A program made the position numbers and the translations under genes. A stretch of 60,172 nt of DNA from Phycisphaerae bacterium (GTDB lineage: Bacteria > Chloroflexota > Anaerolineae > 4572-78 > J111), in assembly GCA_028285035.1 (NCBI GenBank), contig JANQQF010000032.1:1-60172 (forward strand), given 5' to 3'. Positions within the stretch are counted from its first letter, which is position 1. Each line of letters starts with the position of its first letter. Of the stretch, positions 26,511 through 35,600 are shown one piece after another. The notes beneath the pieces are model-generated. The model had not been told where the DNA came from. It worked only from the letters and a program-made list of their open reading frames with translations, and did not search any database.

Positions 26511-27683
26511 ATGAGACACAATAATCAAACGTGGTTTTTATTTTTGTGGGTAGGGTTGCTGACAGTTTTGATTGGATGTAATTCGGGGGTCGGGCAAGGT
26601 AGGGTTGGTGAAACTCAAGGTCAATCAGCCAATGACAGGGTCACCGATCAAATTGAGGAGTATCTTGATCGTCTGGAATCTGCTGGTTTTTCGGGAGCGA
26701 TTTTAGTCGCCCAGAAAGGTGAAGTTATCTTTAGAGAAGGCTATGGTTTAGCCAACGAGGCTGAGGATATTTCGGTGACACCAGAAACAGCGTTTGACTC
26801 CGGCTCGCTCTCAAAACAGTTTACAGCCGCTGCTATTTTACATTTGGCCGAGCAGGATAAACTGCAACTAGAAGATACGCTCGCCGACTTCTTTGACAAC
26901 GTCCCTAAAGACAAAGCCGAAATCACCCTGCACCAACTCTTGACGCACTCCTCTGGATTACCGCAATATGTTTACGAAGGAGATTTTGTCGAAACCAGCC
27001 GCCAACAGGCGCAAGAAATGGCCTTTGCCACCGGATTGGAACTTCCATCAGGGACAGCCTATCTTTACTCTGACACAGGGTATGGTCTATTGGCAGCCAT
27101 CGTTGAAATCACCTCCGGGCAAGCGTTTCAAGCCTATCTCAAAGAACACCTCTTTGATCCCGTCGGGATGGCCCATACAGGCTTTTACAACGATCCGCAA
27201 TGGGCCGAGATCACCGTCGCCAATGGCTACAACAATGGCCAAGATTTTGGCTCAGCCGCTACCCGTCCTGGTCCCTATTGGGGGTTACTTGGCTTTGGGG
27301 GTGTATTAACCACAGTAGATGATCTGCACGCCTGGGGGCTAGCTTTGAAGAAAAATACAATTCTATCAGCCGATTCAACGAAAAAGCTTTTCACACCCTA
27401 TGTCAAAGAGTTTGAAGATGGGGAAAGCTATTACGGCTATGGTTGGGTGGTGGAAGACCTACCAGACCGAGGGCGATTGATCTGGCACGATGGCGGCACA
27501 GACTCGCAGAATGCTATCATGTTGATGTATGGCGACAACAATGAAACGACTATCATTGTCTTATCTAATCGCATTGATGAAGGCTTGTTTAGTGAGGCAT
27601 TTTATGGCACGGACACTGGGTTTGCCCTCGGGAGAAGCGTAACCACTAATGATTTCAGTCTGCTTCCAGAGTATGCCCAATAA
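26511..27683 (+). CDS. Serine hydrolase, beta-lactamase/DD-peptidase fold, lipoprotein
   Basis: 390 residues. Signal peptide with lipobox (LIGCNS). Class C beta-lactamase-like catalytic set: SLSK (S-x-x-K, about residue 98-101), YSDTGY (the Y-x-N position, with Asp in place of Asn, about 183-188) and HDGG (the H-x-G triad, about 325). HQLLTHSSGLP is the usual landmark. Family members are esterases, D-aminopeptidases or beta-lactamases; substrate cannot be predicted. GGAGAC precedes the ATG. Confidence 0.88.
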   Translation: MRHNNQTWFLFLWVGLLTVLIGCNSGVGQGRVGETQGQSANDRVTDQIEEYLDRLESAGFSGAILVAQKGEVIFREGYGLANEAEDISVTPETAFDSGSLSKQFTAAAILHLAEQDKLQLEDTLADFFDNVPKDKAEITLHQLLTHSSGLPQYVYEGDFVETSRQQAQEMAFATGLELPSGTAYLYSDTGYGLLAAIVEITSGQAFQAYLKEHLFDPVGMAHTGFYNDPQWAEITVANGYNNGQDFGSAATRPGPYWGLLGFGGVLTTVDDLHAWGLALKKNTILSADSTKKLFTPYVKEFEDGESYYGYGWVVEDLPDRGRLIWHDGGTDSQNAIMLMYGDNNETTIIVLSNRIDEGLFSEAFYGTDTGFALGRSVTTNDFSLLPEYAQ

Positions 27684-27704
27684 ATAATTTTTAGACCTAT
27701 AAAA

Positions 27705-27737
27705 AGACCGCAGAGGTCTTTGAGACCTCTGCGGTCT
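27705..27737 (-). terminator. Terminator of the epimerase gene
   Basis: AGACCGCAGAGGTCT, loop TTG, AGACCTCTGCGGTCT: perfect 15-bp arms. A T-run follows on the minus strand (complement of 27700-27704) but not on the plus strand, so it ends minus-strand transcripts. Its sequence is also of a dispersed REP-like kind. Confidence 0.75.
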
Positions 27738-27756
27738 GGCTAAGCTACACAGTTGT

Positions 27757-28770
27757 TTAGGGGGTATCCTCGACAGGATAAGGTTCGCCATCAAACGTTT
27801 CCGAATGATACATCTTTGAGCCAATCAAGCGGGCCAAAGGACTGAGAGGGTCGCCATCGGTTTGGAGCCGCTGAAGCACGTAATGAAAATCGTACTTGGG
27901 GTGCCAGCCTAATTCCTGACGGGCCAGATCGTTGACGTAAACTCGATCTAATTTGGGAAACATTCGCCAGTCTCGTTCGGTGTAGATGGCTTCATACTCG
28001 GGGACAAGACGCCTCAGCACGGACGGGGCATCGGCTCGCAATTCGGCCAAGTCAGCGGGGGTGAAGGGAGTGGTGGCACTGATGATGTATCGCCCAAAGC
28101 CGAGGCTGGGAGCCTGCTCCATTGCCAACAGATGGGCACTGACGATATCCTCGATGTCTGCCCGACGATGTAAAAACTCATTCACTTTGAGATTGTGATC
28201 TTCATACGCCTCGCGGGCTTCTTTCCGATCATCAACTTCGGGGAAAAAGCGGGAGGTACGAAGGATTAGACAGGGTAGCTGCTGATTGCGATGAAAGAGT
28301 TGACACAGATTTTCGGCGGCAATCTTGGTTACACCATAAATATTTTTCGGAATAGGCACCACCTCTTCTGTGACCCACACAGCTGGGGCATCGGGAATGG
28401 CGGGAATCAGCGCATCGCCGAAGGTGCTGGTAGTGCTGGTAAAAATGAAGGCTTCGACCCCGACCAACACCGCCGCCTCCAGCAGATTGAGCGTGCCAGT
28501 GATATTGGTATCAACAAAATCCTGCCGACTATGGGTGGCAACGTGTGGCTTGTGGAGGGTAGCGGCATGAAAGACAACATCGATACCAGCCATACATTCG
28601 GCCACAAAGTTCCGGTCGGCAATCGAGCCAACCCGATGGGTAAAGTCCGATGGGTTGAGGTCAAGGCCGATGATCTTATGCTCGGTTTGTTGTAGGGTTC
28701 GCACCAGGGCCTCACCGAGATGACCGGCACTACCTGTAATTAGAATGTTTTTTGAGTTTGTAGAGTTCAT
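27757..28770 (-). CDS. NAD-dependent epimerase/dehydratase
   Basis: 337 residues from the ATG at 28770; upstream frame is repeat-derived. Extended SDR: ILITGSAGHLGEAL (NAD-binding G-x-x-G-x-x-G), FHAATLHKP, FTSTTSTFG and the catalytic YGVTK (about 124-128). C-terminal half lacks obvious nucleotide-sugar signatures beyond the fold. Possibly linked with the hydrolase upstream (122 bp apart, same strand). Confidence 0.87.
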   Translation of the reverse strand: MNSTNSKNILITGSAGHLGEALVRTLQQTEHKIIGLDLNPSDFTHRVGSIADRNFVAECMAGIDVVFHAATLHKPHVATHSRQDFVDTNITGTLNLLEAAVLVGVEAFIFTSTTSTFGDALIPAIPDAPAVWVTEEVVPIPKNIYGVTKIAAENLCQLFHRNQQLPCLILRTSRFFPEVDDRKEAREAYEDHNLKVNEFLHRRADIEDIVSAHLLAMEQAPSLGFGRYIISATTPFTPADLAELRADAPSVLRRLVPEYEAIYTERDWRMFPKLDRVYVNDLARQELGWHPKYDFHYVLQRLQTDGDPLSPLARLIGSKMYHSETFDGEPYPVEDTP

Positions 28771-28841
28771 AGGGTTTGTAGGGTCCAACTCAATTGACGA
28801 TTTTAGATTGACGATTTACGATAAATCCGGATATCTCATAC

Positions 28842-28868
28842 TCGTACCGACGCTCCGCGTTGGTACGA
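28842..28868. repeat. Dispersed palindrome TCGTACC...GGTACGA
   Basis: TCGTACC (28842-28848) and GGTACGA (28862-28868) enclose GACGCTCCGCGTT. It lies in the gap between two minus-strand genes with a preceding AATTGACGATTT tandem repeat. The pattern matches a repeat common in intergenic DNA of many bacteria. Confidence 0.5.
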
Positions 28869-28891
28869 CCGGTGTATCGCAGAGCATCACA

Positions 28892-29752
28892 CTACCCTCG
28901 CAAAAATGCTGAAATATGCTCAAAAATTACGTCGGGATTCTCGCGATGCAGGAAATGGCCGACATTCGGCACCACCATGTAGGTGTATTCGCCGGTGTAA
29001 CAGCGTGGTGTTTGCTCCATCAGCGACAGGTCCAATGCCCCATCCGCATCCCCAACCAAACAGAGTGTTGGCACACTTGTCTTGGCATTAACCACCTTCC
29101 CAACTGTTTGCGCTTTTTCACCAGAGTTGGCCTCACGAAAAGCCCAATAGTAGGCCAAAGCGGCATCAAGCCGGGCAGCATCCTTGAAGGTGTTTTTGAT
29201 ATAGGCGGTTTCACTCGCTGGAAAACTCCAAGTTGGTGACCAACGTTTGTAAATTTGATCGACCCCGGAAAAATCACCTTTTGAAATCATTCGTCGGGCT
29301 GATCCACGAAACTGAAAGGTGATAAAATGACGGGCTTTCCACAACCCTCGTAGCGAGGGTTTGATCGACCGGGGATGGGGAATGGCCAAGGTTATCAATT
29401 TGGAAACTGCGTTCGCCTCCAAATTCGCTGCTGCATAGGAGGCCAGCGCGCCCCAATCATGCCCAATGACGATGGCGGACTCAAAGCCAAACTGCTTGAT
29501 CAGGGCTACAACATCACCGCCCAAATCGAGGGCCGTGTAGGCCAGATCATCGGCGGGCAGGGCGGTGGGATGATACCCTCGCATGAACGGAGCAACCACT
29601 CGATACCCCAACTCGGCAATTCTTGGGCCTAGCTGATCCCAGGTGTGGGCAGAGTCGGGAAAGCCGTGCAGGCAGATGACGAGTGGCCCTTCCCCATACG
29701 AGAGGTAGGCAAATTCAAGGCCGTTCGCTTTAACTTTTTGGATTTCGGTCAT
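28892..29752 (-). CDS. Alpha/beta hydrolase, epoxide-hydrolase-like
   Basis: 286 residues. Oxyanion-loop HGFPDSAHTWDQ, nucleophile elbow GHDWGA (Asp about residue 103, as in epoxide hydrolases and haloalkane dehalogenases), acidic residue in LVGDADGAL and catalytic His in NVGHFLHRE. The lid carries Tyr residues that could serve as epoxide ligands. The start overlaps the stop of the zinc-ribbon gene by four bases, implying translational coupling. Confidence 0.88.
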   Translation of the reverse strand: MTEIQKVKANGLEFAYLSYGEGPLVICLHGFPDSAHTWDQLGPRIAELGYRVVAPFMRGYHPTALPADDLAYTALDLGGDVVALIKQFGFESAIVIGHDWGALASYAAANLEANAVSKLITLAIPHPRSIKPSLRGLWKARHFITFQFRGSARRMISKGDFSGVDQIYKRWSPTWSFPASETAYIKNTFKDAARLDAALAYYWAFREANSGEKAQTVGKVVNAKTSVPTLCLVGDADGALDLSLMEQTPRCYTGEYTYMVVPNVGHFLHRENPDVIFEHISAFLRG

Positions 29753-31476
29753 GTTTGGTCGATTCCTCTATCAATTTCAATCAAGTCATCATCTTGGCCT
29801 CGTCGATAGACGGCCTGATGATCTTCGATCTGTGAGCTATCCATCCCATCCACCGTTCTCACCTCAACATCTGCAAATGTTTGCCGCAAAATCCGCAGGG
29901 TGTTTTCTGACAATTCACAGGTAGGGGAGATGTTGCAGCGTATTTGGCCGTATTTTTTCTTTCGCACGGGATCGGTATCATTCCGAACCTTGACCACAAA
30001 TCGTTCCACCGCTTCATCACTAGCATCAACGATGGCAACAGCATCAAAATCGAACAGGTCAGAACGGAGCAAGGCATTGACTTTCAAAATTTGATTGGCA
30101 AAGGTCATAGCTTTTTCGGATGTTTGATCCAATATTGCAGCCACCCAATTAACATCCCAAAGAGCCAAGCTACGATGACATTGTCGGCAGCCATAGTAAG
30201 TTTCGCCATCAAACCAGCCCAACTCGATTTGATGTGTTCCTTGGCGGACCAAACAATCTGGGCACAAGACAGAATCAGCCTCGGGTCGGTCTAAATATTT
30301 GGTCGTGGGGGCAATTTCTTTAATGAGCTGAGCAGCAATTCTTTGGGCTGGATGCTTATTATCACGAGCAATGGGTGATAGAAGGGGAATAGTGGCACCC
30401 CCTAGTTTACTCATATGAGGATACCGTTCCGCAATCTGGACTAACATATCAAGGGCAAGCTGTAGATATACACTATCAGTCCTTACTTTGGAGGCTTCAT
30501 AAGAAAAGACACCGTGATCTGTGTTCGCTTTGAACTCACCGCGCAAAACCTGTCCCTGTTGTTTATAAGCATCAAAGAGTGAAATAACGTCGTCGAGATC
30601 AAATTTTTCAGCTAATTCCTGTGATTCCCCTCCCTTCTCCGCAACTCTAGCAATTAAACGGGTTCGATATGTTTCGATAAGTCCTTCATCTAGGACGAGC
30701 AGCTCAATATCAAATCCTTGATACTGACCAGCCACCTGATAGCCTGTACGCAACTTTCCCGATGTAAAACGAAGTCCATTGACTTGGGCAAATTGCTGCC
30801 AACCATCAAAATTTTCCGAATAATCTATCGGTAACTCTTCGGAGACAAATTCGTCCTCAATACCCAAGTATCGTTCGATCTCTTGCTCAAGGAAAAGCGC
30901 TTGTTCAACAGAGTCCAAACCTGTCACAATATCTCTATGCCCTTGATTAGTCTGGAGATGAAGCTCATAGGTGATTGATGAGTTTTTACTCTGTTTTCCC
31001 TCTTCTGTTATGTACAATTGTTTAACATCGTCAGCATCAATTGTAAAGCGACGCCACCACAGTAAAGGCCCTCGTTTTACTTCCAGTTGTTCCGAATTAA
31101 CTCGCACCTCACTTCGATTAACTAATCCTGTCAAACCATAATACCATAAACCAAACACCATCCAGGTTAAGGGGTTAACCCAAAATTCGAAGATATGCAA
31201 ATCACTAAAGAATGCCCCAAAACCAAGTAGAAAGGAGGTGATGGCAAACAAACCTAGGCGAGGCAAACTACGATTATGGCGGGTGATCACCAAATCATCA
31301 AATACCATTTTCACGGACATTTGAGCGGGCAGCTTCCGGGAGGAGGGGGTAAAATTAACAGGGCTTTTATCTACAGGCAGCACTGTATGACACTCAGGGC
31401 AAGTGATGGTTCGCCCATTCACCTCATCGCTTGTATCCAGGGACAATTCGGTACCGCACTGTTTGCAATTCATCAT
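29749..31476 (-). CDS. Zinc-ribbon membrane protein, unknown
   Basis: 575 residues. N-terminal zinc ribbon (CKQCG... CPECH, residues ~4-30), two hydrophobic segments (about 73-120), then a PH-like/DUF-type beta region and a second ribbon at about 410-450 (CPDCL... CRQCH). The zinc ribbons suggest metal binding on the cytosolic face. It follows the 321-residue gene by 16 bases and overlaps the hydrolase, so the three are one transcription unit. No named family recognised. Confidence 0.7.
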   Translation of the reverse strand: MMNCKQCGTELSLDTSDEVNGRTITCPECHTVLPVDKSPVNFTPSSRKLPAQMSVKMVFDDLVITRHNRSLPRLGLFAITSFLLGFGAFFSDLHIFEFWVNPLTWMVFGLWYYGLTGLVNRSEVRVNSEQLEVKRGPLLWWRRFTIDADDVKQLYITEEGKQSKNSSITYELHLQTNQGHRDIVTGLDSVEQALFLEQEIERYLGIEDEFVSEELPIDYSENFDGWQQFAQVNGLRFTSGKLRTGYQVAGQYQGFDIELLVLDEGLIETYRTRLIARVAEKGGESQELAEKFDLDDVISLFDAYKQQGQVLRGEFKANTDHGVFSYEASKVRTDSVYLQLALDMLVQIAERYPHMSKLGGATIPLLSPIARDNKHPAQRIAAQLIKEIAPTTKYLDRPEADSVLCPDCLVRQGTHQIELGWFDGETYYGCRQCHRSLALWDVNWVAAILDQTSEKAMTFANQILKVNALLRSDLFDFDAVAIVDASDEAVERFVVKVRNDTDPVRKKKYGQIRCNISPTCELSENTLRILRQTFADVEVRTVDGMDSSQIEDHQAVYRRGQDDDLIEIDRGIDQT

Positions 31477-31492
31477 TTACATCACTTAGAGC

Positions 31493-32458
31493 TTATTTAG
31501 ATTTCTTTGAGTCAGGGGGCAACAGGAACCAGCGAATAAGGTCTCGTAACACAAGCCGAGACTGCTGATAAGCTTGCTGCATCAGCTCCCAAATGGACAT
31601 GATATTGACCAAAAGATCCACATGCCCCGCAAAGGTTTGGGAAGCAAAATGTTTCAGCCTAATGGTCGTCCGCCACATCAAAGAGTCATCTTCACCTTTA
31701 GCGAGCCGCGTAATTTTTTTGAGCATTTCGGGTGACGCTTCTACCGCACGATATTTCGGCAGGGCATCCGAAACCACCCAAGCCCAGCGATCTTCAAATC
31801 GGGTGAAGTCAAGTGGGACATGACTGGCAGCGATAAAGGCTTCAAACGAGGCTTGATTTTTGACATCACTCCGAAAATGGTCGCCATCAAATTCAAGGAT
31901 AGTAGCCCAAGACATTGAACCCAGCGATAGTTTGAAATCACGGCTAAATTGATTGAAGCTATTCTGAACTGTTTGGGATTGTTCATATCTAAGGAGTAGG
32001 ATGTTCCCTTGCCAAATCAGTTGCTCATTTTTTTCTTGCCTCCCTTGATCAATTAATTGAAAGCCCCGATAAATTAAGTTGTAGTCAGGTTGAGCACCCA
32101 GAATCACCTTAATCTCAGCCAGTCCATTTCGCTGATAGGCAAGATGGGCCCAGCCGATGTCATCAAATACCTTGTTATTCGTCTCACGCATCAATCGCAC
32201 ATCGGGGTCATCAAAATCACCTTCAAACAGAAAAAAGCCTACCCGTTGCGAAGCAAAGGTGGCCATTCCCGCCCATTTAAAGAGGTCAGGGCGATCACAA
32301 TAGAATTGCGCGTACAAGCGGGTGATGGTCGCATTACGTTCGATAGGCTTATCTTCATCGGGCAAACGAATATCTTGATGCCGTTGCCAAGCCTGCTTTT
32401 GCACTAACGCCGAAGTTTGATCTGTATTTGATGTTTGAGTGTCTTCTGCGGTCATCAT
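31493..32458 (-). CDS. Hypothetical protein, 321 aa
   Basis: Soluble, helix-rich, Trp- and Gln-rich protein; the region ITRLYAQFYCDRPDLFKWAG (about 45-65) recalls DUF2515-type proteins, which is tentative. No signal peptide; a final hydrophobic/basic stretch near the C-terminus may touch the membrane. First gene of the minus-strand unit with the zinc-ribbon protein. Confidence 0.6.
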   Translation of the reverse strand: MMTAEDTQTSNTDQTSALVQKQAWQRHQDIRLPDEDKPIERNATITRLYAQFYCDRPDLFKWAGMATFASQRVGFFLFEGDFDDPDVRLMRETNNKVFDDIGWAHLAYQRNGLAEIKVILGAQPDYNLIYRGFQLIDQGRQEKNEQLIWQGNILLLRYEQSQTVQNSFNQFSRDFKLSLGSMSWATILEFDGDHFRSDVKNQASFEAFIAASHVPLDFTRFEDRWAWVVSDALPKYRAVEASPEMLKKITRLAKGEDDSLMWRTTIRLKHFASQTFAGHVDLLVNIMSIWELMQQAYQQSRLVLRDLIRWFLLPPDSKKSK

Positions 32459-32616
32459 AAATTTAAGGGTGTTTTATGGATTTATCTGAAGTCGTTGGCT
32501 GTATTCTCTCAAGTTATCAAAGGTACTTTTGAAAAGTATAACATAACACAGACCAGCCACAAGTGACACCAGTCTGTCCCACCCGACCGTCTTCTTCCGG
32601 TTTGCTAAAAACGTTT

Positions 32617-32622
32617 GTATAA
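32617..32622 (+). promoter_or_regulatory. -10 box of the pentapeptide gene
   Basis: A perfect TATAAT at about 32617-32622, 41 bases upstream of the ATG at 32663. It overlaps an upstream TTG (32615) in the same frame, which argues that translation does not begin there. No good -35 box is visible. Confidence 0.4.
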
Positions 32623-32662
32623 TAGTATAAACTTCCAACAATCCTACAGTTACGACGGTTTA

Positions 32663-35600
32663 ATGACCAAAAGTTCCAACACAGCAAAGATACAACTCAA
32701 TAAAGTACAAAAACGTTACCTCAATCTGAGAATTATTCTTTTCAGCTTGATAGCCATGTTCTTGGTGCTTAGCTTATGGCTGGTGGTCAATATAGCACTT
32801 GATATTTACCTAGTCAGCCTTGGCTTGACAGGAATCGAGTTGCAGGTCATTCGCTTGTTTTACGTCCTCCAGGCGGGGCTGACCTTGGCCATTATCGTTA
32901 TGAGTTTTGTTGTCGATCTCCGCATTGTCAGGCTCATCCGACGAGACCCGATTGTGGCGAATCTGGGTCAGCTAGGGACATATGACCAAATTGGCCGTTT
33001 TTTCAAGCGCGTGTGGGTGGTCGGTGTGATGATACTGGCCTTCATCGTCAGCCTCTTTATCTATTTAGGATTACGCCAATATGCCAGTCTGGTCATCTTA
33101 GTTGGGTTTGTGTTGATTTTACTCCTTTTGACCGGGGCTACCCTACTCCTTCTCCTCTATATCCTACGCAGTGATCTCAGCCAGATTATCGCTCCATTGC
33201 GAGGCAAAGACCTCACCGCATTCGATCTCCGAGAGGCCGATTTAAGGGGTAAAGATTTACGCAAGGCCAATCTGAAAGGGCTCGATTTGACCGAAAGCAG
33301 GTTCAAACAGAGCCTCTTGGAACGGGCGGTACTAGGGGGCGCGACATTAACCCGAGCAAAGTTACAACAAGCTCAACTCAGCGGGGCCGACCTCAAACGG
33401 GCCGATTTACGTGGTGCTAAACTCAACGAGGCAAACTTGCGTGGATCATCCCTGGCTGAGGCAAATCTACAAGGAACTGATTTAACCTCGGCTTACTTGG
33501 ATGGGGCCATTTTACGTCATATCAACCTACAAGACGCCACACTGATGGGAGCCAATCTAAATCAGGTTGATTTGTCTCAAGCCACTTTGTCTGGGGCTGA
33601 TTTTAGTGGGGCAAATTTGCTAGGCACTGATCTCTATCAGGTATCTACATTAACGCCAGCGAAATTTCATCAGGCCGATCTTAGTGGGGCCATCCTACGT
33701 CGGGCTTATTTTGCTAAAACCGATTTCAGCGAGGCCATACTAATCAAAGCTGATCTCAATAATGCCCACTTGCCTTGGGCTGATTTACAAAAAGCCGACC
33801 TCACACAAGCCGGGCTACAAGGCATACGACTGGCAAATGCAAACTTGACGAAAGCCAATCTCACTGGGGCCGATCTTAGTGATGGGGCAAATTTAAGACA
33901 GGCCACGTTATACCAGGCCAACCTCACTGACGCGAATTTAACTGGGGCGGACTTGACCGAAGCCGATTTAAGTCAAGCCGATCTCACCAGAGCAGATTTG
34001 GCCGGAGTCCGCTTAATCAAGGCGAATCTGGCGGATGCAAACCTGCAAGGCCTCGATTTAAGTGGAATCGATCTAAGCTGGGTCAATTTGAAAGGGGCAA
34101 ATATCGACGGGGCCATTCTTGATGAGAAATGGCAATTTATCTGGGAACTCGTCAACCACACCCCGATTTGGGAGACAGAAGGTTATTTTTGGGCTGAGGA
34201 GGATGGTGAAGGGGATTTTGACGAAAATGAGGAGGTTGATCCTTATGATTATGATATGGGTTTTGGGTTATATGAGGCCACCCATAATGAACGGTCCTTT
34301 GATTTAAAGGGCAAGGATTTGAGCAATATCGATTTAAGTGGAGCAAAATTGGCCTTTATGAATTTAAGCGGAGCCAATTTGGAAAACACCAATCTCACCG
34401 GGGCTAAGCTATTTAGAACCGTTCTGGCCCATGCCTATTTGCGCGGCACCATCATTGATGGCACTGATTTAGAGGTGGAGAATCCCTGGGCTTTCTTAAT
34501 CTGGCAGGTGGTGAATGGGGAGGCCCGCAAAAAAGGCATTGTCTTGGGGGGGCAAGATTTACAGAGTGCCGACTTACATGGGGTTGATTTGTCTGATATG
34601 GGGGACCTCGATGGCATTGAGCTTGATGGAAGTAATTTAGAAGGAGCTAATTTGGCCCGGACCAGCATATTCCTAGCCAGTTTAAATCAGGCCAACCTAA
34701 AAAATGCTAATCTTCAAGAGGCCAACTTAAATGGCAGCAAATTGGAAGAGTGTCTTCTACAGAAGGCAAATTTAAGACAGATCAAAGCAATTGAAACGGA
34801 TTTTAACTGGGCCGATTTAGCTGAGGCTGATTTAACGGGTGCCGATCTACAAAGCGCCAAATTTTTCGGCGCTAAGCTGATGCAATGCCAGTTAGCCAAT
34901 GCCGATTTACGCGGAGCAAATCTGGAGCAAGCAAATTTAAGCAAGGCAAACTTGGCTTGGGCCAACCTGAGTACAGGAAAAAAAGGAGGGACCAATCTCA
35001 CCCAAACGAACTTGCAAGACAGCGAGCTACGATGGGCCGATTTATCGGGCGGCGTCCTGACGGAGGCCAATCTACGTGGGGCTAATCTACAGAACGCAAA
35101 CCTGATGCGGGCGGATTTGACCGGAGCGGATTTAACTGGGGCGGATTTGACGGAGGCAAACCTGGCTGGGGCTAATCTCGAAGGGGCAAAATTATGGGAT
35201 ATCAAAATCAAGGAGGCGAAATGGGCCAATGTTAATCTGGCGGATGCCGAGATAGATCAGAATTTCCGAGATGATATTCTGCGTCTAGCGCAGTTAACCA
35301 ACACCCTTTACTTCAACCAAGCCAAGGGCCAACATTGGGCGGGGGTTAATCTGGAACGGGCAGATTTGCAAGGAGTTTATCTGGAAGCGGGCGATTTGAC
35401 AGAGGCTAAGCTGGAGTACGCTAATTTGAGCGGGGCCAATCTGAAAGGAGCCAACTTGCACGGAGCCATCCTCACGGAGAGCAAGCTGCACGGGGCCAAT
35501 TTGAGCGGCGCTAGATTGCATGCGGCCCACCTTGCTGAGGCTGATTTTAGCGGAGCTGATTTAAGTGGGGCTGATCTTCATCAAGCTAATCTAGAAGGGG

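Noticed and set aside
32615..32662. TTG start for the pentapeptide protein
   Set aside because: It overlaps a TATAAT promoter element, so it would not be in the mRNA.
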